A stretch of 64,000 nt of DNA. It comes from Adiantum capillus-veneris (taxonomy: Eukaryota > Streptophyta > Polypodiopsida > Polypodiales > Pteridaceae). The stretch is from positions 74,508,872 to 74,572,871 of the forward strand of contig CM043953.1 in assembly GCA_014529385.2 (NCBI GenBank), written 5' to 3'. The notes beneath the pieces were generated by a model. It had not been told where the DNA came from. It ran no database searches and was given only the letters and a program-made list of their open reading frames with translations. Below are positions 11,617-23,749 of this stretch, in pieces. Every line of letters begins with the position of its first letter. Within the stretch, counting starts at the first letter, position 1. The translations under genes and the position numbers were made by a program.

Positions 11617-12350
11617 TTACTCTTGGGAAGCATTGTAAGCATTGACAAGGTTTAGGTTATCCTTTAATTGTATGCCTTGCATCCATCTAGCATCTTCAAA
11701 AGGATAATTCTTAAACTTAATAAGATATCGTCGGATACTCTTACCGCCGCTTAGTACCATGTCTTCATGTCGGAGAATGGACTCGGGCTGCAGCACCTCC
11801 TCTTGGTCCTCGATCTCCGGTGGGTCTTCAATAGTTGGTTCTTGAGGTGGCTCTCCTTTGTAAGGCTTTAATAGGCTCACATGGAAAGCATTGTGTATGA
11901 GCCAATGATTGGGCAACTTGAGTTGATAGGCCATCTCATTGATTGGCCTAAGAATCTGGAAGGGACCATAGTACCTTTTTGCTAGCTTAGCATAGTACTT
12001 TTGGTGGCCCGTAGGATTCTTGCTCGTCGTGTGCCTTAATCGAGCCTTGGAAAACTTTAATAAGACCCAATCATTTTCTTTAAAGGCTTGGGCTCTTCTG
12101 TGCTTGTCAACAGCAGCCTTTTGCCTTTGCTGTGAGATAGAGATAGCATCCTTAATCTTCTGAAAAGATTCTTGTAGGTCTCGGCTATACTCATCTGCAG
12201 CGAAGATCTTCCCATGTACCTTAAGTAGCAAGGAACTTTTTGATCTCCCCTCTATTACCTCGCAAGGTGCTTTTCCCGTGGAAGTATGTACAGTGTTATT
12301 GTAAGCATACTCAAATAAGGGTAAGTACTTCTCCCATTGGGATCTTTGAT
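11617..12350 (-). pseudogene. Gypsy integrase C-terminus and chromodomain-like tail
   Basis: Minus-strand frame read down from about 12350, with the 11617-12231 segment fully open. It has the integrase C-terminal fold signature (KYYGPFQILRPINEMAYQL, then HNAFHVSLLKPY) followed by RRYLIKFKNYPFEDARWM, the typical pattern of a retroviral-type chromodomain (strand-strand-W). Chromodomains are thought to direct chromoviruses to marked chromatin. The upstream frame 12351-13763 ends prematurely, so a frameshift separates the two. The stop near 11617 ends the polyprotein. Confidence 0.85.
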
Positions 12351-13763
12351 CTACTTCCGAATGGTTAGGTTAGATATTTCACTTTGGCCATCCGTTTGTG
12401 GATGATAGGCCAAAGAGAAGTTTAGCCTTGTCCTTAAATTCTCAAAGAGACCCTTCCAGAAATTACTGGTCATTCTAGGATCTCTATCCGACACTATGGA
12501 CATTGGCAAGCCATGGTACTTGAAAATTTGTGAAATGAAGAGGGTTGCCATTTGATGGGCTTTGATAGTCTTTTTGATGGCTATAAAATGAGCTTGTTTA
12601 CTGAACCTGTCTACTATCGTCCATATTCCCGTATTCCCATGGATAGACTTAGGCAATCCAAAGATAAAATCCATGGATATGCTCTCCCATGGTGAATTAG
12701 GGATTGGTAAGGGTTGAAGCAATCCAAGTTGCTTCCCTCTATCAAATTTTGTCTTTTGGCATACCACACATTTAGAAACATACTCTTGTATGTTCACTTT
12801 CATGGTAGGCCAATAGAAATATGTTTCAATTCCCTTTAAGGTAGACTGAATCCCTCTATGCTCCGCATAAGGTGGAGCATGAGATTCATACATTACTTTC
12901 TCACATAGTGAGTTAGTAACACATAGTCTATTGCCATAGAGAAGATAACCATCTTGTAAAGTAAATGGTTCTTCTTTCTTCCCTAATGCAAGGGCTGAAA
13001 TCACATCTCTAAAATCGGGATCAATAGCATACTCATCTATCATTGAAGATAGATCATTGTGAGTTGCTATGGAAACCGCATTCACTCTCGGCCGTCTTGA
13101 GAGTGCATCAGCTACTTGATTATGCTTGCCAACAATGTGAGCAATATGAAAATGAAATTGCGAAAGGAAATTTTCCCACCTCATTTGTTTGTCGGAGAGC
13201 TTGGTCTGCGTTATGAAGTACTTAAGACTTTGGTGATCCGTTCGCAGAATGAAAGGAGTCCCCAATAAATAGTGCTTCCATGAGTCTAAGGCATGTATAA
13301 CTGCAAGGAGTTCCTTTTCATATATGCCTAAATCTTGCTCAACAGGGTCGAGCCTTCGACTCTCATAGCCTATGGCATGCCCTTCTTGGAGCAAAACAGC
13401 TCCAAGGCAATCACCACAAGCATCACATTGGACCTCAAATGGTTTTGAGAGATCCTGTAGTGTAAGCACAGGTTGAGAGATAAGCTTTTCGAAAGCATTG
13501 TTCTCCTTAGAAGACCATGTATACCTAACGCTTTTCTTTGTTAGGTCATGTAATGGTCCCGCAATTTGTGAGAACTTTTCTATGAAGCGTCCATAGTATG
13601 CACACATACCTATAAAGCTTCTTAGTTCATGAAGATTCCTTGGTTTAGGCCATCCTTTTATTACCTCTAACTTTGATGGATCCATTTGGATGCCATCTTG
13701 AGAGATAATGTGACCTAAATACTGAATCTCTTGCAAGAAAAAATCACTTTTTTCGATTAACAT
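12351..13763 (-). pseudogene. Gypsy RT thumb, RNase H and integrase
   Basis: 470 codons on the minus strand. The order is: RT end (IQYLGHIISQDGIQMDPSKL, RSFIGMCAYYGRFI), RNase H (QCDACGDCLGAVLLQ, YEKELLAVIHAL, RTDHQSLKYF, QVADALSRRP), the integrase zinc motif (H..H..CVVCQKTK) and the integrase core with SMDFIFGLPK, VSDRDPRM and YHPQTDGQSE, so the DDE residues are present. The frame ends at 12351 just after the catalytic Glu. It overlaps the RT frame by 20 bp at 13744-13763, where a shift joins NRKK to SDFFLQEIQ. Confidence 0.92.
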
Positions 13764-15000
13764 AAAGTTTATTCTCTCTTAAAACTTGAAATATTACCTG
13801 AAGGTGTTGCTTGTGTTCATCTAATGAATTAGAGTAGATGATAATATCATCAAAGAACACTCCAGTGAAGGTTCGATGAGGTCGGAACAGCTTCTCCATC
13901 AAGCGGTTGAATGTGGCTGGTGCATTGGTCAAGCCAAAAGGCATGACAATGTATTCGTAAAGACCAAATGTGGTGCGAAATGCGGTCTTTACAATGTCTT
14001 GATCAACTATCCTTATTTGATGATAGCCACATTTTAGGTCAATCCTACTGAAGTAGGTCGATCCTTGTAGCTTATCAAATAGGTCTTCTACCCGTGGAAC
14101 GCGAAACCTATTTTTGATAGTGATCCTATTTAGTGCTCTATAGTCGACACACATACGATATGTGTCGTCTTTCTTTTGCACTAATAGCAGAGGTGAGCAA
14201 AATGGAGATGAGCTAGGCCTAACCATGCCCTTCTCAACTAACTCATGTACTTGCCGTATAATCTCCTCTTGTTGAGCTTGAGAAACTCTATAAGGAGGTT
14301 TGTTAGGCGGTGAACTTCCTGGAAGCAATTCAATTGCATGGTCATCATTACCTCGTTTAGGAGGTAGCTCACAAGGGATGTCGTCAATAAAAACATCTTG
14401 AAACCCCTTGAGAAAATTGGATAGCTCTAATTCCTTTTGGTTGCTTTTATTTTCTTTTGCTAAAGCATTAGGTTCATGTTGAGAATCTTTAACAAAAATC
14501 ATGTACACGGAAATAGAGCTCTTTATTGACTTGTTGAAAGCTGGTGTATGTACAATGGAGATAGTGTTACCCATTTCCTTAGCATCTATATACATGTCTT
14601 TTTCCCTGAACTTAAAGGAGATTCTCCTTTCAGGAAATTTAACATTGGCAGCGAGGCGGTCAAACCATGGTGCCCCTAGGATTACATCCTCATGTTTGAG
14701 AGGAGAGATAAAAAAGTCTTCTTTGTCCACATAGCTTTGAACATGAAGCCTCAATTTCTCGATTAAGGGAGTGATTGAAGCTTCTTGCTCCTTGAAAGCA
14801 CTATCTGCGGGTAGGACATATCCCATCTCGTAGGCTTGTATGCCTAGCTTGGTGGCCAACTCTATAGATATAAAATTGTGAGTAGAACCAGGGTCAAAGA
14901 GAATAAAAGCATCATGTTCTCTTACCTTTCCCCAAGCATGGCATAGAGGAGATCCTTTGTGGTGAGTTTGGTGAGTCTCCTCCTCTTGGATTTCAACCAA
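13744..15000 (-). pseudogene. Gypsy protease and reverse transcriptase
   Basis: 418 codons on the minus strand. The N-terminal retropepsin has FDPGSTHNFIS (Pro in place of the usual Thr/Ser, as in many plant Gypsy proteins) and DVILGAPWFD. The RT has YRMCVDYRALNRITIKN, STYFSRIDLKCGYHQI, VMPFGLTNAPATFNRLM and the catalytic box VFFDDIIIYS (plus strand about 13835-13865). The reading frame is uninterrupted through the palm domain. It continues from gag upstream and shifts into the RNase H frame at about 13750. Confidence 0.92.
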
Positions 15001-16261
15001 GGAAGCTCTAGGAGGATCTTGACGGTTGTTCTTTTGGGGACAAGTGTGGTACGCATGCCCTTGTTCGCCGCACTTGAAGCACCAGTTATCCTTGCGATAA
15101 TGCTCAAGCTCTTCAGGAGAGAGTTTGTTCTTACCTTTGTAAACTCCCTTCTCTTTAGCTTTGTTGGAGTTGCCCTTAGGAGACTTTTGGACATTGTCCT
15201 TCCCCTTAGGCTCATTGGAACCCTTGTTTTCTGTGGGCTTATTACTTCTTTTAGCCCCCGTTTGGAAATTGATTCAAGGGGCCACCATAGTATGGTGTAT
15301 TACTACCGATATGGTACGTGCATAGCTACATGGCGTAGCTTAGAGGACTCCGTGAAGCCCTCATCTCCAAACGCCGCATCGAACTGTTGGATAAAGGCCA
15401 AGACTTTGTCCGTAGCACCAAAGGTGTCATCATAGGTAAGGAAAGAGATGCTCTTCCCTCCCTCTTTGAATGTCTTCAACTTGGACGACCTCTTCCATAC
15501 GGCATAGGATTTTCTATGGCCTCTTCTTTTTGATGGTTCAAAGGTTGCTCACTTTCTTCAGAAGGTGAAGAATTTGAAGAAGGTGGAGAAGAGGGTGACC
15601 TCTTTCTCGCCTTTTTCTTGTCTTGATCTTCGGCGTCTTCACCATCACTTTCATAAGAGGAAGAGGATGAAGAATATGGAGAAGAGGGTGTCCTCTTTCT
15701 CGCCTTTTTCTTCTCTTGATTTTTATCATCCCTCTTTGAATTATGATGTGGAGAAGAGTTCGATGGTCTTCTCCGCTTTGCTGGTGATGGAGAGCGTTTA
15801 GCCCGCCGTCTTCGTGGAGCCATCTCCGTCGAGGTGGCGGGAGACTCACTTCTTTCTCGTTCCTTCGGTGGAGGCTCTTGAGTTCTCCTTTGGGAAGGAG
15901 ATGCATCATCAAGAAGTAAATTCTTGAGCCCTTCATATGGATTCTCTTCTTCTTCCCGAATCGGAGAGAGACCTCTTTTGGGAGTCTCACAAGGAGGCTT
16001 CCTAGGTGTTCTCTCGTCATGGTGATGAGCTTGGAGAATCCCGTGAGCACGGAGCTTCCGTTACACTTCACTTTGGAGAGATGGATTTCCTATGGCTTGT
16101 TGAAGCCTAGAAACAAGATAGTTAACAAGCATCGGAGCATCATTAGTAGCTTGCTCATTAGCAAAATCAAAGTTATCAACATTAATTTCACTCTCTTTAC
16201 TATTGTCAGCCATTCTAACAACTTTAGGTGTAAACTTTTTAGGTGTACTTTGGCACTTCAA
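15001..16261 (-). pseudogene. Gypsy gag with RS-like region and zinc knuckle
   Basis: The minus-strand gag begins near 16261 or at ATG 16210. The N-terminal part (to 16061) is acidic; the middle (15476-15823) is a very basic and serine-rich stretch with two copies of KKKARKR(T/S)PSSP, resembling an RS domain. The end carries a CCHC knuckle CFKCGEQGHAYHTC at 15040-15081. Frames change around 15240-15480 and 15900-16060. The usual retrotrans_gag helical core is not obvious, which may reflect decay or divergence. Confidence 0.75.
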
Positions 16262-16610
16262 GCCCTAGTTACTACTCCTCTTTACCCCTTTAGAAAAAGC
16301 ACTCAAGCTACTGTACCCGTGGCTCGAATACCATTAATTGCAAAGAATAGAAGAGAGGGTCTTTCAACACCAAAACAGCACCGGCTCCTGTCAAGCTTCT
16401 AATAGCTCAATAGTGGTGAAGCCGTAGGCAAGCCCCGTAGGACTCCACTATTAAGACCATAGCTCTTGACGGTGATGCCCCGTTAACTGCACGAAGGTAG
16501 GCGCACTGCAAGGATGAAAAATACCTATTCTACTTACTCACAGGCAATTAATAATACCAACTATTCATAGCTAGCTTGAGGACCTCCCTTCTTGAGCAAG
16601 AAAAGAGAAA

Positions 16611-16629
16611 CCTTGTGCTCTGATACCAA
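16611..16629 (-). other. Gypsy primer binding site, initiator tRNA-Met
   Basis: The minus strand reads TTGGTATCAGAGCACAAGG directly after the 5' LTR end. The leader 16262-16610 shows no coding sequence. Confidence 0.92.
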
Positions 16630-18233
16630 TGTAACATTTAATGGCCTAAAAACTTGTGTGTAGAGGAAATTAACATGAACATAGTGGGTATTTCATTAGA
16701 ATAGATTCCTAATGAGAATTACAAGAGTGCTTGGGTGGAGAGAGCAACAAAAAGCATAACACCTAGTTAGATAGCATGAACAATACTTTCAAAAGAGAGA
16801 AAAATTAAGCTATTGACAACAGTTGAGGACCGGATTTGCATGGAGCCGGTCCCCCCTCCAAAAGGCTTTGTATTATGGTTTCTCCCATCAAGAGAGACAT
16901 TGTACAATACAATTCTTTGTGTTCCTTAAAGACTAGCTAGTGCAATGAAGATGAAAGCTTCATGCACTAAGCAAAACACTTAGCAAACACAACTTAAATT
17001 ATCCCAAGTCTCAGACCCAAGACTTCACACACCTTCGAAGATGGTGAGAGCTAGCAGAGTATGAGAGTAGATAGAGAGGAAGAAGGAGTATCTTACGAGA
17101 AAGATGTACATCTCCTCACATAATCACTCATATTAGCATAGCTTAGCTTAGTAATTAGCTTGGTAGAGGAGATGAGCATGCATTGAAGCTTGGCTCTTGG
17201 TTGGATTTGCATCCACATGCCAAGAGTATGTCGATGTAGGCTTATATCTCACAAGCTTGGAGTAGGCCGTAATGAGCTCTCCATTAAAGCTTGGGAAGAG
17301 ATAGTCTTCTTTACTTCTCACATAGACTGTGTGAGTGTGTGTGTGTGTGTGGTAATACCTTGCAAAAATCAACCCCCTCCCTCTCTTGGGTGAGCCCTCT
17401 TGCTATTGGCTCTTGCTATCTCCCCATTGGACCTCCCCAAGTCAAGCCAATGATTATTAAGCAGCATAAGTGATAGCCTTTTGACATGTGTCCCCCTTTC
17501 CCCTTTTGTGAGAGCTTTAGGTAATTTAATTATTCAACTAAACTCTCATTGGACCCCTTTGCCTCCTGGCCAATAGGAATCAGGCAAGCCATTGGGCTGC
17601 TGAATGCTCATTGGACCCCTTGGGAGACTGTCCAATAGTCATCTAGGAGACTTAATTCTCATTGGTTCTTTTATTAAGTGTTTTCAAATTAATTAAACTA
17701 GATTTACTCTAGCCTAATTCTCATTGGTCCACCTCCAAGGCCATCCAATAGGAATTGGGTACACCTTGTGAGCATCTGACCTAGGGAGCTGACATGTGTC
17801 CCTCATTCCCTTTGTGTAAAGGGGGCTTGTGTGTGTGTGTGTGTGTGTGTGTGTGGCTTTCTCTCTCATCCCCTACATGCTAGGCTCGCCCCCTCCTATG
17901 TAGGGATATGCAAAGACGTTTTTGGACACACACCAAGCATCCAATTCCCCTATGGTTGACCTTTGGACACAACCTTTGAATTTTGGAACCTTAGCATTTT
18001 GGAAGTCTTAATGGGCTGAACCTTAGGGTCTTTTTAGCCCATTGTTGCACATGGATCTTTTGCAGATGGCCCCCCTTTGGATCCCTATTTTCCCCCCTTT
18101 GGATCCCTACTGTGTCCGATCTGCTAGCTTAAGCAATATTCTAGCTTTTTCTCCCCTGGCACTTTCCCATATTAAATGATCAGTTTAACATGAGAAAATC
18201 ATTTAGGAGAATTAGATATTGATTATTATAACA
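16630..18233 (-). repeat. Gypsy 5' LTR (intact copy, 1604 bp)
   Basis: On the plus strand it starts TGTAACATTTAATGG directly after the primer site and ends TTATTATAACA directly before the TGTAG duplication. It matches 4507-5050 joined to 10252-11252 at high identity. It holds a (GT)n run near 17830-17855 and a cluster of CCAAT motifs at 17424-17760. At 17166-17176 it contains the undisrupted target of the Copia insertion. Confidence 0.93.
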
Positions 18234-18238
18234 TGTAG

Positions 18239-18415
18239 TTGAGGGTGGAGATGGAGATTGAGGATCTACACCACTACACAATAGAGGGAAAAGGGCTATG
18301 GTGAGCTCTTGCGCGAGAGAGAGGGTGAGAGAGCTAGAGGAGCTCCAAATCTGTAGGCTGTGGCTTTCAGAGAGAGAAAAAGAAGCTAGTACTCAAGTAT
18401 AACCCACTAAACTTG

Positions 18416-18472
<57 letters not shown>

Positions 18473-21400
18473 TCTGCAACACCTTCAACAGGCAGCGGGG
18501 GGAAGTGAAAAAAAATTCAAATCTACTAGGTGAGAGATGTACTAGGATCCACATGGGGGAATGTGGGACAATATTAGCAGCCAAAAGGCCACCTCCACGC
18601 AGTTAAGACTATATTCTTTCCCAACGTGAGTGGATCTAATGATTAGTATCTCCTTTTGGCCTATTTTCTTTCTTGTATAAAAAGAAATATGCATTTTCAG
18701 GCCTAGCCCATTAGCTTGGTCAACGTTTGATTAGCACTTTAACCATTTCACTAAACGTCCAAATAAAAGGGCCCAAGAAGACCCCAAACAAGTCCTAATG
18801 ATTTGGTCGATACTCCAGATCTTAAGGGGTTGTGTGTGTGTGTGTGTGTGTTGGGCATGGTCTTTGTCCTATGCACCAGCTTATGTTGTGCATCTTCTCT
18901 TGTCAAGGCAAAGCCTATGTGCCATCTAGTCATGTGACTTCCATGTGAGCATGATGAGGTGCAGCCCCTCCTTTGTAGGGGCTAAGTTTGGGGGTACCTT
19001 GGAGCCTTGAACATACATGTTACATCCTTGACCTACCTACTAGATGTCTTGCTACTTCTACTTAAGTAGTTGTCTCTTGTTTACACTTCTTGAGAGTTCA
19101 TTTCAATAATCAAGTTTAGTTTTATTTTGGTTATCCTCCGTGCTGCACTAATTAAGCCTCCCTAGACTAACCCCTATTATTGTCAACTCTCGCTAGGGAC
19201 TCCACCTATACATGAGACATTGAAGGTTTGACTCTCCATCTACTTAGAATGGGATAAGTTCCTCTAAAGTGGTTGTCCTACTATGGCTAATCCTACATAA
19301 GAACTATGGATAGGAGCCACAACCAAAGGGCTAGAGTTTAAGGTGTCAATCGAACATAGAGGACATCTTGCACCTCTTAATTATGTTCTACAAAACCAAT
19401 CATTGGATAACCTCCCCTTAAAGAGTAAATCCTTTGATTGCGTCTTATCATAAAAACACCTGGTTTGGGACCTTAATGGTCTCAATCATGAGATATAAGA
19501 TTTGAAATGGAGTCTTTTTTCTATATATCCTTAAAATATTTAGCAAATTGTATGTATTTGACCATGTAATGTCAGATTTAGACTATGTTTGGTCATCCAT
19601 CCAAAGCATTATCAGATAAAAAAGATTCAAGAAACGAATAGCAATTCTTTGGGACACTGCCTCCATTATAACATACTTTGCTTTACAATAGGTCTAAGCC
19701 ATATAGGAAGCAGTGTTCACAGAAAACCGGTCTTTAGTGTATTTTTAAAAAAAGAAAATTGAAAATTCCGGGTTAGTTTTGAGGGACGCCTTGATGGAAA
19801 CCGGCTAAATTTTGAGGATTTCAATGTAAAAACTAACAAAAACCGATTAAATTTCTTTAAAAATCGGTAGATTTTCGAAGCTCTCCTTTTTTCGATTCCA
19901 TTGGTTCCTAAAAAAGTTTTTGGTAAACACTAATGGGAAGAATACATGGAGCCCTTGGAGAATGGGTCACAATTAGATGGAAGAGGATGCCAAGAGGAAT
20001 TATGTCAAGAAGGAGGAGGCCATCATCAAACTACAAGGTGAGCTAGGGTGGTTTCTTATGTGTTTCTCACGATGCATTGGGTATGATTTTGGATAAAATG
20101 GATAGGGGAGCTATGACATGACCTAAGAACTTATATTTTCGTTTTTGCCACTTTGTGAACATGTAGAGTTGTGACGTTTTGAATCTTTCTATCTACTATA
20201 ACCTCAACCAAAATTATGGCCAAAAGAAAAGAGAAGCGTTGTATTGAGTGTCCATCATTTCAAAGCTAGAATGCAGAAAGGTAAAAAAATAAAAGAACAA
20301 GCTTCAATTTGACAAGTAAGAAAAGTTAAAGAGAAAAGGGAAGGAGGGCCAGTTTAAAGGAGATGGTATCCACAAGCTAGCAAAGGTAGAAGAGTGGGCA
20401 AGGCTCATTTTTATGGGTGACCCCAACCATTCACTCAAGGGATAAATTTTAGCCTATCTTTCCTCAAGCTAGATCTAAGGCAGGTTCACATTGCACCCGC
20501 CTGACCTCTTTTCGCTAATGTGGACCCAATGAACACAGGCGCCCTTGATACACTCATTCACATTGCCCAATTTCCATCGTTGTGCATTCTAAAGTGGTAT
20601 GCTCAGACAGGCCCAACTCTTTGTGTAGGTGTCCCGGCCTAACTAGCTTGATGGCTCAATGCAAAAACAACCAAACAACACCTTGATACTTGCAACAAAA
20701 AGTGCATAGGGTAATCTGCAACGTGTGAACCAATATCGTGGGCAGTCTCACCCTCTCTAGCTTTGCTTCTCTATGTGTGCAATCTGAATGGGACCTATGA
20801 GCTAAACTTAGAGGGGTTAAGAGAGCTACCAACATTTGTATGTCCTTCCAAAACTTGTTTCCAAACATTTGTATGTCCTTTAATCGTGTAGCACAAGAGG
20901 CACCAAGATGTTTAGAGCTTCCAAATGGGAAGTAGAGTGTCTTCTTGAAATCACGAGCTTTTTTCATAAGCTCCCCTACTAAATCTGTAACCTTGAAGGT
21001 GCCACATAAATAATGTATGCTTCAAGGAAAATCCTCGAAATGACCACATAATTTGAGTGTGGCTTCATGACTGTTGAGAGTGGCTCCATGGGGTTGTGAA
21101 AACTCTCATGCCACTCAAATGAAGGAACCATTATAGTAGCTCGATTGGCTAAAGCCCAGCGTGACGTCCGACTCTGCCCAATCTTAGCTGTGTGGAGCCT
21201 CAACTACGTGTGGTGACTTGATGGACCCAATTGGGGATGATGGACGAGGGAGCATAGTCATAACCCAATTTTTTCTTGTACTCACCATTCAGCTTGGCGT
21301 GGATGCACATACTGAGGTTGAGGGTTGGTAACGGGAGTGCTCCCCCTCAAGTCATATATGAGAGTATAGGCATGCATGCCTTGCACGGGGCACCATGCAT

Positions 21401-21870
21401 CGCAACACAACGAGTGGATAAGAACCATGACATGCAAGCATGTCAATGGTGGTGCCGGCCAATCAGTGGATGGCGTGGTCCAACTGCCAACTTCGGCGGT
21501 TCATATCTCACAAAGGATCTGGGTGCTCAAGCAGTCGTGTATCTCACCTTGAAGAAGACGACGAAGGCTGTTTTTACAGCTCAAGAAGCTCTTCAACCCG
21601 CGATTGAGGCGATCATAGTTGATGGCTGACACTTTGGTGAAAGCTCACATATGTCAAGTAGAGCCAACACGCGTCCAAGCGGGACTACAGGGAGATGCAT
21701 TCGAGGCATGAGATGCCTCCCCACTCAACATCACCCTATAAGACGCTTCCACACACTTTCGAGCATTCATTGCCTGGAACCTCCACGCTTATCTTTGTGA
21801 TCTCATTTTATTTTTTTGTGATTTGATGCGAAGCATCAAATTAATTTTACAAAATTGTGCTCACACACCA
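18239..21870. other. Intergenic, no supported gene
   Basis: It contains a (GA)n run at 18420-18468 and a (TG)n run at 18833-18851. The sequence is otherwise moderately AT-rich with scattered short frames (for example 20656-20967 and 21276-21629) that lack protein-like composition or motifs. No LTR ends, primer sites or domains were seen. Confidence 0.6.
18420..18468. repeat. (GA)n microsatellite
   Basis: About 24 uninterrupted GA units. Confidence 0.95.
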
Positions 21871-21874
21871 CACC

Positions 21875-22016
21875 TGCATGTCGTAGTGGTTGAACCATAG
21901 GAGACACGCTTAAAACCCGTGGCCTATACTAGGCAAGTGAATTTGTTTCTTTATTTGAATCATAGGAGACGCGGTTAAAACCCTTGGCCTATACTAGGCA
22001 AGTGAATTTGTTTCTT
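21875..22016 (+). repeat. SINE-like tRNA-type head with 62-bp direct repeat
   Basis: GTCGTAGTGGTTGAACC at 21880 resembles a pol III A box, and GCGGTTAAAACCC near 21971 resembles a degenerate B box. From TGAACCATAGG (21891) a ~62-bp unit is repeated once more from 21956 with about four changes, each ending GTGAATTTGTTTCTT. It could be a tRNA-derived SINE with an internal duplication; other readings are possible. Confidence 0.4.
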
Positions 22017-22436
22017 CACATGAAAGCTTTTTGAGTGGGGTGTCAAACAATGCTCGAAAAAAACCTAGGTTTAGTGTAACCCCGGGGACCTACAAATTTT
22101 TAGATCTACCTCTAAGTTTTACACTTGAAGGTGAGAAAACCTCCAAAAATTGAAAAAAATTAGTGTAAAAACCTTCAGATTTAGTCAATTTATCTCTATA
22201 GTTTATCTCTATTGTTTCTAACATGTAGGTTTGACAAGTTTTTGGAAAAAAGTATTTTTCGAGCACTGGTGCCAAATGAGGCAAGCATTTCAATTCCATA
22301 AAAGAAGGCAACAGACCATCCGCCTTGACTTGGATTTAAAGTTTAAACTCAGCAACTGGAGCCGTGGAGCCAAGTTGATTATAGAATACAAGAGCAGCTC
22401 GAAGCCTCGAACGAGCCTCGAGGGAATCGTGTCAGG

Positions 22437-22520
22437 CTCTCTCTCTCTCTCTCACGCGCGCGCGCGCTCTCTCTCTCTCTCACACACACACACACTCTCT
22501 CTCTCTCTCGCTCTCGGAGG
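22437..22520. repeat. Compound (CT)n/(CG)n/(CA)n microsatellite
   Basis: Successive CT, CG, CT, CA and CT runs about 700 bp upstream of the ABCB start codon. Pyrimidine-rich tracts are common in plant promoters, but no function can be shown here. Confidence 0.85.
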
Positions 22521-23109
22521 GCCCGAGGGGTCGTCCGGCCATCTTGGCCTCTCTTTATCCGTTCTGACTCACGTTATGGAGGGAGCGAATTGCTCAACGT
22601 CGCCGCGTTCTACATTTACTGCCTGCATACATATGCATATATACGCCTACTCCTCTCGGTAGTTTTGACCTGCACAATCATACACGTCGAGAGCTCTATC
22701 TGCTAATGAGGACGATGATGATGATGGTGATGGGAGAGATATGCAGCAAGAATGTGAAGAAACCCTGCATTTCTTGCTGATTAATGTACTATCCTTCCCT
22801 CTACGCTTTGTGAGCATAGGAGCGATAAAGAAGGCTGCCATCCACTACTACCATTGGTAGATACAAAAGAAGCTTATGAACTCTTCAAGCTGCTGCCCAA
22901 GCAGCCCAATATGCATGCAAATAGGCAGAGTAGATAATAGTTTTGTGAGAGTTCTAGCTCATGAAGCTGCCCATGTCAGAGCTTAATTTGTTGTGTTAGA
23001 GCTCTCACATAATGCTTAGGCACCCACATGCATAGATTTAGAAGCAATGCAGTATGGTTATTATAGCTAAATCCGAAGCTTGGAGGCGATGCTGTAGTAC
23101 AATTCTGGC

Positions 23110-23117
23110 TATATATC
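23110..23117 (+). promoter_or_regulatory. Candidate TATA box of ABCB gene
   Basis: TATATATC lies about 113 bp upstream of the ATG at 23223, a normal spacing for a plant TATA box plus a short 5' UTR. No transcript evidence is available, so the assignment is tentative. Confidence 0.4.
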
Positions 23118-23222
23118 TGTCAAGTTAATAAGCTGTAATAGTTACAACGGCTTGCTGTCAGGTTGCGCTCTGCACGTTGCGTGTTTCTATTAGAGATAGA
23201 GAAGAAGAAGAAGAGAGGGATA

Positions 23223-23698
23223 ATGAAGGTGGAGAAGAAGAAGCAAGTAACATGGAAGTTCGGCGGCCCCTTTGGAAATGCAGATCGGTGGGATGTGCTG
23301 CTCATGGTGATAGGCTCCCTTGGAGCTCTCGTTGCCGGCTCCTCTCTTCCCTTTGCTGCCTTCGTCTTCGGGCATGTCTTGGACTCCATGGCCTTCTGGC
23401 CTGATTCCCACTCTCAGCTCTTCCACATGTCTCAGGCAAGACCTTATCATCCTCTATCTCTGATACCAAATACATTACTTTTTTTTTTCTTAATTATTGG
23501 CCTTCTTGACAATCCTTTTCGATGAACGTTGCTTTTTCTGTTTTTCCCATCCTCAACTGCTAGCATTAAATACTGACAGGAGAGTATTGACATGGCAGGC
23601 TGCACTACATTCGCTGTATGTGGGACTGGTCGCAGCTGTAGGATACTTCTTCCGTAAGTTCTCTCCATTGACAAGTGCTCTACGGGTCTGTGTGTGCG

Positions 23699-23749
<51 letters not shown>

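Larger units (their letters stand above)
4502..18238 (-). mobile_element. Ty3/Gypsy chromovirus-like LTR retrotransposon, nested host
   Basis: Structure on the minus strand: 5' LTR 16630-18233, primer site 16611-16629, gag, protease, reverse transcriptase, RNase H, integrase, chromodomain-like tail, polypurine tract 11261-11273, and 3' LTR 4507-11252. The 3' LTR is split by a Copia element. Five-base target duplications TGTAG flank the whole element at 4502-4506 and 18234-18238. Frameshifts break the polyprotein, so it is not autonomous as it stands. Without the nested insertion it would be about 8.5 kb. The order PR-RT-RH-IN plus a C-terminal chromodomain-like segment is that of chromoviruses. 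Confidence 0.92.

Noticed and set aside
21276-21629. 117-codon plus-strand frame
   Set aside because: No recognisable motif, no neighbouring exons and composition like the surrounding spacer; likely chance.
23436-23579. GC-AG intron at the end of ABCB exon 1
   Set aside because: Using the GC donor at 23436 leaves phase 0, and none of the nearby acceptors restores the conserved frame of exon 2.
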